From Streptomyces achromogenes (lineage in GTDB: Bacteria > Actinomycetota > Actinomycetes > Streptomycetales > Streptomycetaceae), in the NCBI RefSeq assembly GCF_030816715.1, contig NZ_JAUSYH010000001.1:7192001-7256000 (forward strand): a DNA stretch of 64,000 bases. The letters run 5' to 3'. This document shows, piece after piece, positions 23,575 to 31,599 of this stretch (the stretch's first letter is position 1; the number at the start of each line of letters is the position of its first letter). The position numbers and the translations under genes were made by a program. The notes beneath the pieces are model-generated. The model made no database searches, was not told where the DNA came from, and was given only the letters and a program-made list of their open reading frames with translations.

Positions 23575-26500
23575 GGTTGTTTCCCCTCCGTGCCGTCCAG
23601 GCCAGGGCTGCGGCGCGGGCCAGCCGGACGCACATGCGCTCGTCGTCCTTGTCGATGCCAGTGGCCCGGATGTGGTGGGCGTGCAGGAGCGAATCGAGCA
23701 CGAGGTGGGGATCGAGGTCGGATTCGCGCAGCCGGGACCGGTACCGCGCGATGGCTTGGTCTCGCTGTGCCCAGGCCGCGGTGATGGCCTCCCCGCCGGC
23801 GCGGGCCCGCAAGGCCGCCCAGTCGTCGGTCGGGTCAGCCAGGCGGACCGCTTCGGGAAGGACCTGCCGGTCGAGTGGGCGCGGATCTGTGATCTTCCCG
23901 TATCTGGACAGCCACTCCATCGCTTCGGCCACGCCGCCGGTGAAGGCGGTGGCGAGGGACGCGAAGTTCGCTGTGGCGAGGACTCGTGGATGTGGGCGGC
24001 CCGGCTGGGCGAACTGCATGGCGAGGGCGCGGGAGTCGGCGGCGAAGACGTCTTCGGCGAGGCTCATCAGCGGACCCGTGCCCCAGCGCCCGGTTTCGGG
24101 GTAGTTGGTGGCGAACTGCATATCGTTCACCAGGCCGGCGCGGCGCAGATGCGCGGCCCAGTCGCTGATGTGCGTGACGGCCTGCCCCACATACGTGGGT
24201 TCGGGGGTGGCGATCCGTAGCCGCAGGTGCGGTCGAGGATCTTGGTAGCGCATGAACCACCATGTCGGTGGGGTCTCCCACTGGGCGAGGAGGCCGGGTA
24301 GGTGCTGGGACAGGATCTCGGCGTGTCGTTCCGGGTGTCCGTAGAGCTTGACCAGGAGCCAGGGGCTGGTGCCGGGCAGGTGTCCGTGGTCGCGGGTGAG
24401 CAGGCGGTCCGCGGTGACGGGGGGAACCGTTGGCCACTCCGGGGCGCGGGTGGCTCTCATGGGGATGACGATCTCGTGGGCGCGGCCTGCGAACCAGCCG
24501 CCTCCGTCGGGGGAAGTCTCCGTCAGCACGGCGGTGTCAGCCGTCGCGAGGTGGGCGCGCAGTACGGCGCGGTGGGCGCTCTCGGAGAGGTCCAGCGGGA
24601 GAAGCTGATCGCCTTCGGTCAGGGCAACGGTCTCGGGCATGCGGCGTTGCGTGCGCCACCGGCCAACAGCCGTGTGCCACTCGTCCCATGTCGCGGCTCG
24701 GTCGGGTAGGTCGGAGGCGTGGATCAGCCAGCGGGCGGGCGCGAGGACAGCGCGCCTGTAGCGCACGCGCGGGAGGTAGGGCAGGGCTGCGGCGGCTCCC
24801 CACGAGAAGTCGGTGACGACTGCGGACTGGGAGCGGCTGAACTCGGCGAGGAATCGGACGAGGGGCGGTGTGTGGGCCCGTAGGTCCAGGGCGTGCATTA
24901 CGTGCGGTTCCACCAGGCACTTGCGTGAGAGGGAGGCGAGGTAGAGCCTGCGCCGATCGCAGCCGACGGCCAGGTCGTCAAGGTCGATGGTGCGTTCGTC
25001 CGTGGTCCGGTGCTCAGCCAGGCTGATGACGGCTGGCAGCATCTCGGGAACGCGGCTGACGTTGGAGTCCGCTCGGTCAAGCGGGGCGAAGGAGAGTTGC
25101 GCCGGCAGCGCCCCGGGTGCGTTGACGGGGAGTCCTTCCATCACTGCGGCGGCGCGCGCTCGGTCGTCGGCATTCAAGAGCGCGAGGAACCTCCCGCTCG
25201 TGGTGCCGATGCCGCGTGACGGGTGGATCGCGCAGAGCGCGAAATCTCCGCGGGCAAGGGCGTTGGTCGAAGCGGCCTCGACGCGGAAGGAGACCTCCAT
25301 GTGCGGCGGTACCTGCATGCCGTCCTGGTCCCCGACCTGAAGGCGGCTGATCAGGTCCTCGTCCAGCACGATCTCGTCGCGGCCCTCAAGAGCGGCGGCC
25401 TGGGCGAGGGCAAGAAGCCGCTGCTCCCGTTTGGACAGCGGCTCGCGCGCCTCCGGCTCGCTGTCCATGTAGCCGGCGGGGAAGCCGAGCCCGGCATCGG
25501 GGTCTGTCACGTACCGCAGCGGCACCAGGGAACCGATGCCGTACTTCTCGAAGAAGCGGGTGTGGTACTCCTTCCAGCCGGGCATGCCGAACGGCGCTGG
25601 CGTGAGGCGGGCCAGTACGGTGGCTGCCTGCTCCGCCTCGCATGCGACCTGGGTGGGCAGTACAAGCGAGCAGTCCATGCGCAGGTCCAGCGCCACCGGG
25701 TGATCTGCGGCGGCGACCTCCTTCATCTTCTGGCAGAGCGCGCGGCGCAGGCGCCGTCCGTCCGTTGGCGTGAGGGCCTGGTTGTGCTGGGCCACGGTGT
25801 CGCGCACCGCTCGCAGGTCGGTGAGCAGGTCAGCCACGGGCGCTACGTCGTCGGCGTGGACGGCGTCCAGCTGCCGTACGAGGTGGTCGAGAGGATCAAG
25901 TACGGCGGAAGGGGCGTGCAGGCTGCTGACGAGTGCGCCGTTCCGTATCAGGCTCGTGACCAGTTCCCTGACCCGCGACTCCGGAACCTGAGGGAACCCG
26001 GCTTGCACCTTGTCCGCGAGGAGGTCGTACCTGATCGGGGATCGCGCAGCGTCCAGCGCGGCCCGCACCGCAGAGGTGAACCTGATGGACACCTCTGCCG
26101 TCGGCTTGCCGGTGCTTCGCGATCGGGCAGGGTAGGGGACGATCAATCTGTCCCCCCGGACGAACGAGGTGTTGCTGGCCACCACGGGGAGTCGTCGTAG
26201 CAGTTCGGGGCAAGCCTCTAGGCGACGGATCACCTCGGTGACCCAGGCGGCGTCCGCGCGGGCCACGGCCCGGTGCCACTGGCCCCAGTGCACGTCCGGT
26301 CGTTCCCCGAGTGTGGCCAGCGCGATTCCGGCGAACAGGCCGTTCGGCGTCGCGCGGCCGGTCATCCGTTGCACATACCGGATCATCGACACCAGCGTCC
26401 GGCGGACCTGTCGGGCCTGCGGGACGGCGGTCGTCGCGCACAGTGCGTCCATGTGCCGTGCGAGAGAGGGACTGGCCTGCTCCACGGCATCCGATACCTC

Positions 26501-26665
26501 GTCGAGGGCCCACAGCGCACGGAGCCACGTAAGCCACTGCTGCACTTGGCCCGGAGAGTCGCCAGTGACGTCCGGCCACGGTGGCAGCGGCAGCCGCGTG
26601 TGGCGGGCGGCCCTGACGAGCGCCACGTCCGCGCGCTGGTAGAGCACCTCGTGCCTCGAGTTCAT
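23561..26665 (-). CDS. lanB: lanthipeptide dehydratase LanB
   Basis: A protein of 1034 residues from the ATG at 26665, which has AGGAAGG upstream; the open frame extends 23 codons further but without a site. The N-terminal glutamylation domain begins with Y-Q-R-A-D-V-A-L-V-R-A-A and includes G-R-A-T-P-N-G-L-F-A-G, typical of Lant_dehydr_N. The C-terminal elimination domain (from about residue 740) includes W-W-F-M-R-Y-Q-D-P-R-P-H-L-R-L-R. It is full-length, so the class I pathway is glutamyl-tRNA-dependent Ser/Thr dehydration. It lies 85 bp after the first precursor gene; the gap contains a weak stem-loop. Confidence 0.93.
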   Translation of the reverse strand: MNSRHEVLYQRADVALVRAARHTRLPLPPWPDVTGDSPGQVQQWLTWLRALWALDEVSDAVEQASPSLARHMDALCATTAVPQARQVRRTLVSMIRYVQRMTGRATPNGLFAGIALATLGERPDVHWGQWHRAVARADAAWVTEVIRRLEACPELLRRLPVVASNTSFVRGDRLIVPYPARSRSTGKPTAEVSIRFTSAVRAALDAARSPIRYDLLADKVQAGFPQVPESRVRELVTSLIRNGALVSSLHAPSAVLDPLDHLVRQLDAVHADDVAPVADLLTDLRAVRDTVAQHNQALTPTDGRRLRRALCQKMKEVAAADHPVALDLRMDCSLVLPTQVACEAEQAATVLARLTPAPFGMPGWKEYHTRFFEKYGIGSLVPLRYVTDPDAGLGFPAGYMDSEPEAREPLSKREQRLLALAQAAALEGRDEIVLDEDLISRLQVGDQDGMQVPPHMEVSFRVEAASTNALARGDFALCAIHPSRGIGTTSGRFLALLNADDRARAAAVMEGLPVNAPGALPAQLSFAPLDRADSNVSRVPEMLPAVISLAEHRTTDERTIDLDDLAVGCDRRRLYLASLSRKCLVEPHVMHALDLRAHTPPLVRFLAEFSRSQSAVVTDFSWGAAAALPYLPRVRYRRAVLAPARWLIHASDLPDRAATWDEWHTAVGRWRTQRRMPETVALTEGDQLLPLDLSESAHRAVLRAHLATADTAVLTETSPDGGGWFAGRAHEIVIPMRATRAPEWPTVPPVTADRLLTRDHGHLPGTSPWLLVKLYGHPERHAEILSQHLPGLLAQWETPPTWWFMRYQDPRPHLRLRIATPEPTYVGQAVTHISDWAAHLRRAGLVNDMQFATNYPETGRWGTGPLMSLAEDVFAADSRALAMQFAQPGRPHPRVLATANFASLATAFTGGVAEAMEWLSRYGKITDPRPLDRQVLPEAVRLADPTDDWAALRARAGGEAITAAWAQRDQAIARYRSRLRESDLDPHLVLDSLLHAHHIRATGIDKDDERMCVRLARAAALAWTARRGNNHGPA

Positions 26666-26690
26666 GAGCCCTTCCTGTTCCGTGTCCGTG

Positions 26691-26736
26691 CGGTGCCGGC
26701 CCGCGCGACGAACCCGCATTGTGCGGACCGGCACCG
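26691..26736 (-). promoter_or_regulatory. stem-loop between precursor genes and lanB
   Basis: A 9-bp inverted repeat (cggtgccgg at 26691-26699 with ccggcaccg at 26728-26736) with a 28-base loop, in the 85-bp gap between the last precursor stop and lanB. Such stem-loops often let short precursor transcripts outnumber the modification-gene transcript. The long loop makes this only a candidate. Confidence 0.35.
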
Positions 26737-26750
26737 GTTGATGCGACGGG

Positions 26751-26927
26751 TCAGGCCACGTTGGTGGCGCAGGACCCCTTGCAGGTGGGCTTGCAGCCGT
26801 CGTCGGTCAGGTTGATCAGGACGGCGGACCCATCGCCGGACTCCAGGACGCTGATGTCCAGGTCGAACGGGTCACCGACCGGTGCAGCAGGCGGGCTGGC
26901 TTGCTGCTTGACCGTGCTCGCCTCCAT
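26751..26927 (-). CDS. FxLD lanthipeptide precursor 1
   Basis: A 58-residue peptide from the ATG at 26927, with AGGGAGA upstream; the open frame extends 27 codons further without a site. The leader carries P-F-D-L-D-I-S-V-L-E-S at residues 20-30, the FxLD recognition-type motif. The C-terminal core has N-L-T-D-D-G-C-K-P-T-C-K-G-S-C, with Cys45, Cys49 and Cys53 and Thr/Ser at 41, 48, 52 and 55. Asp43-Gly44 precede the first Cys, the kind of site PIMT enzymes methylate. It is the precursor nearest lanB. Confidence 0.93.
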   Translation of the reverse strand: MEASTVKQQASPPAAPVGDPFDLDISVLESGDGSAVLINLTDDGCKPTCKGSCATNVA

Positions 26928-26964
26928 GTGGGGTCTCCCTACTCGTCGATTCCGCGGAGGGTGC

Positions 26965-27096
26965 TCAGGCGACGGCGGTGGCGCACGGGCTGGAGCAGGT
27001 GCTGCCACAGCCGTCGTCGGTGAGGTTGACCAGCGTGGTCGAGCCGTCGCCGGACTCCAGGACGCTGATGTCGAGGTCGAACTCGTCGTTCTCCAT
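26965..27096 (-). CDS. FxLD lanthipeptide precursor 2
   Basis: A 43-residue peptide from the ATG at 27096 with AAGGAGAA upstream. It is a near-copy of precursor 1 without the first 15 residues: F-D-L-D-I-S-V-L-E-S at 6-15, then S-G-D-G-S and N-L-T-D-D-G-C-G-S-T-C-S-S-P-C. Cys at 30, 34 and 38; Thr/Ser at 26, 32, 33, 35, 36 and 40. Asp28-Gly29 sit next to Cys30. Tandem position and similarity indicate duplication. Confidence 0.93.
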   Translation of the reverse strand: MENDEFDLDISVLESGDGSTTLVNLTDDGCGSTCSSPCATAVA

Positions 27097-27203
27097 GTGC
27101 GGGTTCTCCTTCTGAGGTTGTGCGGTCAAAGCCGCTGCGTGTGCCGCCTGTTGGCGGGCTTCCGGCACGGTTGGGTCACCGTGTCGGGGGTCTGGTGGGG
27201 TGA

Positions 27204-27380
27204 TCAGGCGCCGCTGGAGGTACAGGCGCCGCTGCCGCAGGTGGCCTGGCAGCCGCCATCAGAAGCGGCCACCGTGCCGACCAGTTGGCTGGATTCGACG
27301 ACGGTGACGTCCAGATCGAAGGGATCTCCCGGCACCGCCGCCACGTGCGCCGGCCGAGAAGTCGTCACAGCAGATGTCAC
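27204..27380 (-). CDS. FxLD lanthipeptide precursor 3 (GTG start)
   Basis: A 58-residue peptide from a GTG at 27380 with AGGAGG 7 bases upstream, an excellent site. F-D-L-D-V-T-V-V-E-S at 21-30 gives the same leader motif. The core differs: A-A-S-D-G-G-C-Q-A-T-C-G-S-G-A-C-T-S-S-G-A, Cys 44, 48 and 53 (x3, x4 spacing). Asp41-Gly42 keep the Asp-Gly near the first Cys. Below usual gene-finder length and GTG-started, so easily missed. It is the most divergent of the three and first in the precursor array. Confidence 0.9.
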   Translation of the reverse strand: MTSAVTTSRPAHVAAVPGDPFDLDVTVVESSQLVGTVAASDGGCQATCGSGACTSSGA

Positions 27381-27446
27381 AGCAAGTCCTCCTGTTCAGT
27401 GCGATGTTGCTGGTCGGTTGTTGCAGGACGTCCTGGCACCCAGCGG

Positions 27447-29294
27447 CTACGCCGGATGCCAGGAGATCGAGATCCGGCTGTGCTTCTTGTCGATGATCCG
27501 GTCGCCGGTGATCGGGTCATCGGGCGTGCCCGCCGGGTAGACAGCGATGCGCGGGCCGTCCGTGCCGCGGACCTTTTCGACCCAGGTGCGGAAGATGTCG
27601 GCGATTCGCTCAGCGAACTCGGCCGCGTCGGGCCCGAAGGCGTGGACGCCGTACTCTGCGGTCTTCTTCGCGGTGTCGCGGCGCACGACCGTGTAGGCGA
27701 AGTGCGGCCCGTCGATGGCGACCATGGACCAGCTGCTGCCCGTCGGGCCGATGTTGCCGGTGGCCAACTCGGGGGTGGTGGACATGAAGCAGAACGCCGG
27801 GACCTGCGTGGACAGGTACATCTGGAGGGTGCCGATGGGCTCCTGGCTGGCGACGGTCACCCCGGTCCACGTCTCGGCGCGGGCAGTGTCCAGGACGCCG
27901 TCCAGGAGCGACGGGTCGGTGGGCAGCCCCTCGTCGAATCGCAGGGTGACGCCCTTGTCCTCAGGCAGTTGGATCACCTGCTGGGCGTGGGAGCCGGCGC
28001 CCTGCATCGCCACGAAACCACACACGTGAGCGCTCGTGGCCAACAGGTGGTCAGCCTGCCGGACGAAGGAGTAGGTGCGGGTCAGGCCGTTGATACGCAG
28101 GGGCACGACCAGTCGACCATCTTCCTTGAGCTGGACGGTCCACGCGGGCGGGATGTCCCAGGCCCCGACGGTCACCACGATCGCGTCGTAGGGGGCGTGC
28201 TCGGGCAGGCCGTTCTCGGCGTCGGCGACGACGACGTTGACGTCGGTGTAGCCGGTCTCGGCGAGGAACCGCCTGGCGCGGTCGGCGGGCGCGGGGTCGA
28301 TGTCGACGGTGGTGACCTGCCCGGTGGATCCCACCAGTTCTGCGAGGTAGGCCGCGTTCGGCCCGTTGGTGCCGATCTCCAGCACGTTGTCGCCGGGGCG
28401 GATGTCGGCCTGCTCCAGCTGCATCGCCTGGATCTGCGGGGCAGAGACCGAGCTGGTGTGATAGCCGTGCTCGTCCTCCTGCGTGGCCACGGCGTTGTAG
28501 GTGCTGTATGCGTCGCTGAGCGACGCCTCCGGTACGGCAAGGTGCCGGGGCACCTTGCGCATGGCGGCCTCGACCGCGGGTGACACGATCGTGCCGTCCT
28601 CCTTGAGCTGGTCGACGACCTTGTTGCGGAGCCGGGTGGCCTCGTCGGGGGCCACGGCCACATCGGTCATAGAGGGGTTCCTTACGGGGTCTCGTGCGCC
28701 TCCGGCGTCGGCGCCAACGGCATGGTGGTTCGGCGATGGATGCCGGCTGGCAGAAGCCAGCTGTTGCTCGACGGCGTAGGGGGCCGGCGCCCGCGCGGGC
28801 AAGGGGTGCAGACGGCTTGGCCCGTTCGCGTCGTAGGCGATCGGGTCGTCGGGTTCCTGGAGGTGCAGGGCGAAGGAGTGCCCGTTGCGGTACGCATCCA
28901 GGCCGGCCCGGCAGTACGCCACCATGTCGTCGGGCAGGTCATGGAGGGCAAACCAGTCCAGCTGTGAGCAGCGGTCCGGCTCGGCGATACGCGGGACGCC
29001 GACCCACCGGGTGACCTCGAAGAACCAGCCGGTGCGGTTGTGACCCTTGGGGCTGCGGCGCTGCATCACCAGCGCGACGCGGACATCGGCCGACCGGATG
29101 ACGACGCCCAGCTCCTCCTCGACTTCCCGGACCAGCCCGGTGACCACGTCCTCGAAGTCTCCGTCGAGGTGCCCGGAGGGCATGTGCAGCAGGCCCGACG
29201 CGTAGGTGTCGCCCGCCCGCCGGCTCAGCAGCACCTCGCCGCCACGCCGCAGGATGAGATGGACGTCGACCGGTTCCCGATGGCGCTGCGCCAT
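27447..29294 (-). CDS. NUDIX-PIMT fusion tailoring protein
   Basis: A protein of 615 residues from the ATG at 29294. Residues ~1-150 form a NUDIX domain: V-D-V-H-L-I-L-R-R-G-G-E-V-L-L-S-R-R, box S-G-H-L-D-G-D-F-E then R-E-V-E-E-E-L-G-V (one extra residue in the loop). After a low-complexity linker a PIMT domain starts near residue 209: R-K-V-P-R-H-L-A-V-P-E, S-A-P-Q-I-Q-A-M-Q-L-E-Q and motif I V-L-E-I-G-T-N-G-P-N-A-A. An internal in-frame ATG at 28670 has AAGGA upstream, so the PIMT part (~407 residues, like its paralogues) may also be made alone. It lies 66 bp before precursor 3. Confidence 0.85.
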   Translation of the reverse strand: MAQRHREPVDVHLILRRGGEVLLSRRAGDTYASGLLHMPSGHLDGDFEDVVTGLVREVEEELGVVIRSADVRVALVMQRRSPKGHNRTGWFFEVTRWVGVPRIAEPDRCSQLDWFALHDLPDDMVAYCRAGLDAYRNGHSFALHLQEPDDPIAYDANGPSRLHPLPARAPAPYAVEQQLASASRHPSPNHHAVGADAGGARDPVRNPSMTDVAVAPDEATRLRNKVVDQLKEDGTIVSPAVEAAMRKVPRHLAVPEASLSDAYSTYNAVATQEDEHGYHTSSVSAPQIQAMQLEQADIRPGDNVLEIGTNGPNAAYLAELVGSTGQVTTVDIDPAPADRARRFLAETGYTDVNVVVADAENGLPEHAPYDAIVVTVGAWDIPPAWTVQLKEDGRLVVPLRINGLTRTYSFVRQADHLLATSAHVCGFVAMQGAGSHAQQVIQLPEDKGVTLRFDEGLPTDPSLLDGVLDTARAETWTGVTVASQEPIGTLQMYLSTQVPAFCFMSTTPELATGNIGPTGSSWSMVAIDGPHFAYTVVRRDTAKKTAEYGVHAFGPDAAEFAERIADIFRTWVEKVRGTDGPRIAVYPAGTPDDPITGDRIIDKKHSRISISWHPA

Positions 29295-29329
29295 GTCGTT
29301 CCCGCCCCGATGCGAGGCTGTCTGCCCGT

Positions 29330-29614
29330 TCACCGCTGGCCTGCCAAATGCGGGTGCGGCCGGCGCCGACTCGCGTCCGGGCACCAGGGCGTAGCGTCGG
29401 CTAACCAACCCGCAAAGGGGTTTTCGGGAACGCGCGAGAACGCGCGGGTGTGGGGCATGCGGATCTCCGGGGTGCAGACGTGACGTCCAGCGTCAGTGAC
29501 CGCGACGCCCGGGTGCCCGTTTCCGGACTCCACGGATTCTAGCCGGGACACCATGGGGAGTTGGCTGGTCACCGGCTTGATCACGCCGGTCTGCTGATCA
29601 CACAGCTCGGCCAT
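29330..29614 (-). CDS. 94-residue ORF in the lanthipeptide operon, unknown
   Basis: The start ATG at 29614 has GGAGACC upstream and lies inside the end of the methyltransferase gene (17-bp overlap); the stop is 35 bp before the NUDIX-PIMT gene. The frame has high third-position GC over its first half. Motifs: V-E-S-G-N-G-H-P-G-V-A-V-T-D near residue 32, and aromatic/Pro-rich P-F-A-G-W-L-A-D-A-T-P-W-C-P. Two or three Cys. A related block lies at 17.6 kb. It could be an accessory protein or an unrecognised precursor. The Arg/Pro-rich tail may be spurious. Confidence 0.5.
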   Translation of the reverse strand: MAELCDQQTGVIKPVTSQLPMVSRLESVESGNGHPGVAVTDAGRHVCTPEIRMPHTRAFSRVPENPFAGWLADATPWCPDASRRRPHPHLAGQR

Positions 29615-30440
29615 GCGCGGTCTCCTTTCGGGCCGTGCCGGCGTATGACGCGGCCTGGGGCAGGACCGGGTATTCGAGTGCCAGTGTCTGTGGCGCGGTC
29701 AGGCCCGGGGAGGTCAGTTGCCAGCCGTCGAACAGCTGGGCGATCTGTTCTTTCGTCCGCAGGTGGACGGGGCAGCCGGCCGCCGTCATGGTCTTGGCGA
29801 ATCGGCGCACGGGTTTGCCCGAGACGTCGGCGGTGGCGTGCGTGATGACGAGAGCGCTGCCGGGGGCGGCTACGTGTTTGTACTGGTCGACGAGGACGGT
29901 CAAGGGCTGCGCCGCGGTGTCCTCGATGTGGTGGAGCACGCTGCCGAGGAGAAGGATGACCGGTTCTCGCCAGTTGATCGTCTCCAGAATTTCTCTGGAG
30001 GCGAGGATCGACTCGGGCTCGCGTACGTCGGCGCACAGGCTCTCGACGACAGCGGGCGCCTTGGCCGTCATCATTGCGTCGGCGTGGGTGTGCACCAGCA
30101 CGTCGTTGTCGATGCACACGGCGCGGGCGCCGGGATGAATGCGGGTCAGGACATCCACCGGCGTGGGGCCGTGGGGAAGGCCGCAGCCGAAGTCGACCAG
30201 CTGTCGGATGCCCGCGATGGCCAGGGCCTGCACCATCAGGAGCACGTATAGGCGCTCGTGGCAGACGGCGCTCTCCAGGAACGGCATGCGGTCGGCCGCC
30301 CGAAGGGCCCCGTCACGGTCGACGATGTAGTGGTCCCGCCCGCCGAGCAGGTAGTTCTGCATCCGGGCGCTCGACGGCCGTGTCTGCAACTCGGCGATCG
30401 CTGCGGAGGGGTGGAGGAGCATCGGGTGGTCAGGCCGCAT
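29598..30440 (-). CDS. SAM-dependent methyltransferase of the Methyltransf_19 (DUF574) type
   Basis: A protein of 280 residues from the ATG at 30440 (GAGGTGGAG upstream), overlapping the preceding gene by 11 bp. The family pattern is clear: S-S-A-R-M-Q-N-Y-L-L-G-G-R-D-H-Y, modified motif I L-V-D-F-G-C-G-L-P-H-G-P-T-P, V-C-I-D-N-D-V-L-V-H-T-H-A, and L-G-S-V-L-H-H-I-E-D. These enzymes are abundant in Streptomyces with largely unknown substrates. Coupling to PIMT-like genes suggests RiPP tailoring or regulation. Confidence 0.85.
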   Translation of the reverse strand: MRPDHPMLLHPSAAIAELQTRPSSARMQNYLLGGRDHYIVDRDGALRAADRMPFLESAVCHERLYVLLMVQALAIAGIRQLVDFGCGLPHGPTPVDVLTRIHPGARAVCIDNDVLVHTHADAMMTAKAPAVVESLCADVREPESILASREILETINWREPVILLLGSVLHHIEDTAAQPLTVLVDQYKHVAAPGSALVITHATADVSGKPVRRFAKTMTAAGCPVHLRTKEQIAQLFDGWQLTSPGLTAPQTLALEYPVLPQAASYAGTARKETAHGRAV

Positions 30441-31599
30441 GCCGCTCCACCTCGCCGGTGATCGTGTGGAGTTCGGGCAGACGCCACGACGGACCGTCCG
30501 GTGCACCGAGCCACAGCGTGTGTTCCGTTTCCGTAATCGTCACGCCCAGCTGCTCAACCTCTGGTTCTCCGGCCGCCTGCCACTGACCGAGCGCGTCGAA
30601 CAGATCGGAGCCGAGATTGCGCGGCCCCCACTCGTAGATGCGGGGGGAGTGGAGGAAGACCACTGCCCGGGACGCCTGGTGGTCATGAATACGCAGGCGG
30701 TCGGCAACGTCGCCTTCGAGCTGGGCAACGCCGCGCACGACTTGCATTCGAAGGTCAGGGCGAAGCAGGCCGGCGAACAACCGGGCCGCCGGCCGTACGT
30801 GCGCCCCCCTCGGGTCAAGGGCTTCCGACGCCCTCGGGCTGCCTTGCGACTCGACGCAGGTGCCCTCACCAGGGCGGTGCTCGCGAAGCCACAAGGTCTG
30901 CGGAGCCGGTCCGGTGTGGAAATGGCCACTGGCCGAGGCCCCGTCCCGCGCCACGGTCAGGACGAGCAGTGTGCTGGATCCGCCCAGAGCGGTACGGACG
31001 GGCAGGCACAGCCGGCCACCCGGACGAACCCGGGTGACCCACTCCCACGGCACACGGCGTACCGCACGATGGGACAGGAGCCCGTGGAACGAACCCGCCG
31101 GTCCCAAGACCCCGGCCTGAGACCCGCTGACCACCCGAACTCGCGGGTAGGGGCGGAGGCGCTGCCGGGCGATCTCGGCGAGACGTTCGGTGTCCGCGAC
31201 CGTCACTACCTGGCCGCCCTGGAGGAGGTGGTCCAGAGAGGCTGTCGTCCAGCCGCAGTCTGTGCCGATCTCGGCAACGGCCGTCTCCTGCATTGGAGCG
31301 AGCGCGGCCAGGCGCGTCGCAGCGTCTTCTTTGGACGGGATCATTCCTGTGACGAGGCCGGGGCCGCCCTCCCCGCCGTCATCGACGTCGAACACGAGCA
31401 TCTCGGAGCGATGGACGAACTTCGCCCACTCGCCGGCGTTCTTACTCCGGTCCACCCTGCGCCAGCGGCCACCTCGGTGCGTACGGATCACATTGGGCAC
31501 GAAGTCCTGTCGCCGATCGCAGGTGAACACGTCCCCGGCGTGCTGGTGAACGTGGGCACTGCCCGGTCGCAGGCTGCCGGCCTCGACGCGGGCGTTCAT
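30430..31599 (-). CDS. degenerate PIMT-like methyltransferase-fold protein
   Basis: A protein of 389 residues; the ATG at 31599 overlaps the regulator's stop (ATGA), so translation is coupled. It begins with an Arg/His-rich ~80-residue segment (F-V-P-N-V-I-R-T-H-R-G-G-R-W-R-R-V-D). A Rossmann methyltransferase region follows: V-A-E-I-G-T-D-C-G-W-T-T-A-S and later R-V-R-P-G-G-R-L-C-L-P-V. The C-terminal part shares W-L-G-A-P-D-G-P-S-W-like end structure with no other gene here. The SAM loop is altered relative to the four clear PIMT domains, so it may be non-catalytic. Confidence 0.6.
   Translation of the reverse strand: MNARVEAGSLRPGSAHVHQHAGDVFTCDRRQDFVPNVIRTHRGGRWRRVDRSKNAGEWAKFVHRSEMLVFDVDDGGEGGPGLVTGMIPSKEDAATRLAALAPMQETAVAEIGTDCGWTTASLDHLLQGGQVVTVADTERLAEIARQRLRPYPRVRVVSGSQAGVLGPAGSFHGLLSHRAVRRVPWEWVTRVRPGGRLCLPVRTALGGSSTLLVLTVARDGASASGHFHTGPAPQTLWLREHRPGEGTCVESQGSPRASEALDPRGAHVRPAARLFAGLLRPDLRMQVVRGVAQLEGDVADRLRIHDHQASRAVVFLHSPRIYEWGPRNLGSDLFDALGQWQAAGEPEVEQLGVTITETEHTLWLGAPDGPSWRLPELHTITGEVERHAA

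Noticed and set aside
26928..27008. Longer N-terminus for precursor 1 (85 residues)
   Set aside because: The extra residues are Pro/Arg-rich, overlap the ribosome site of the ATG at 26927, and are absent from the paralogous precursors.
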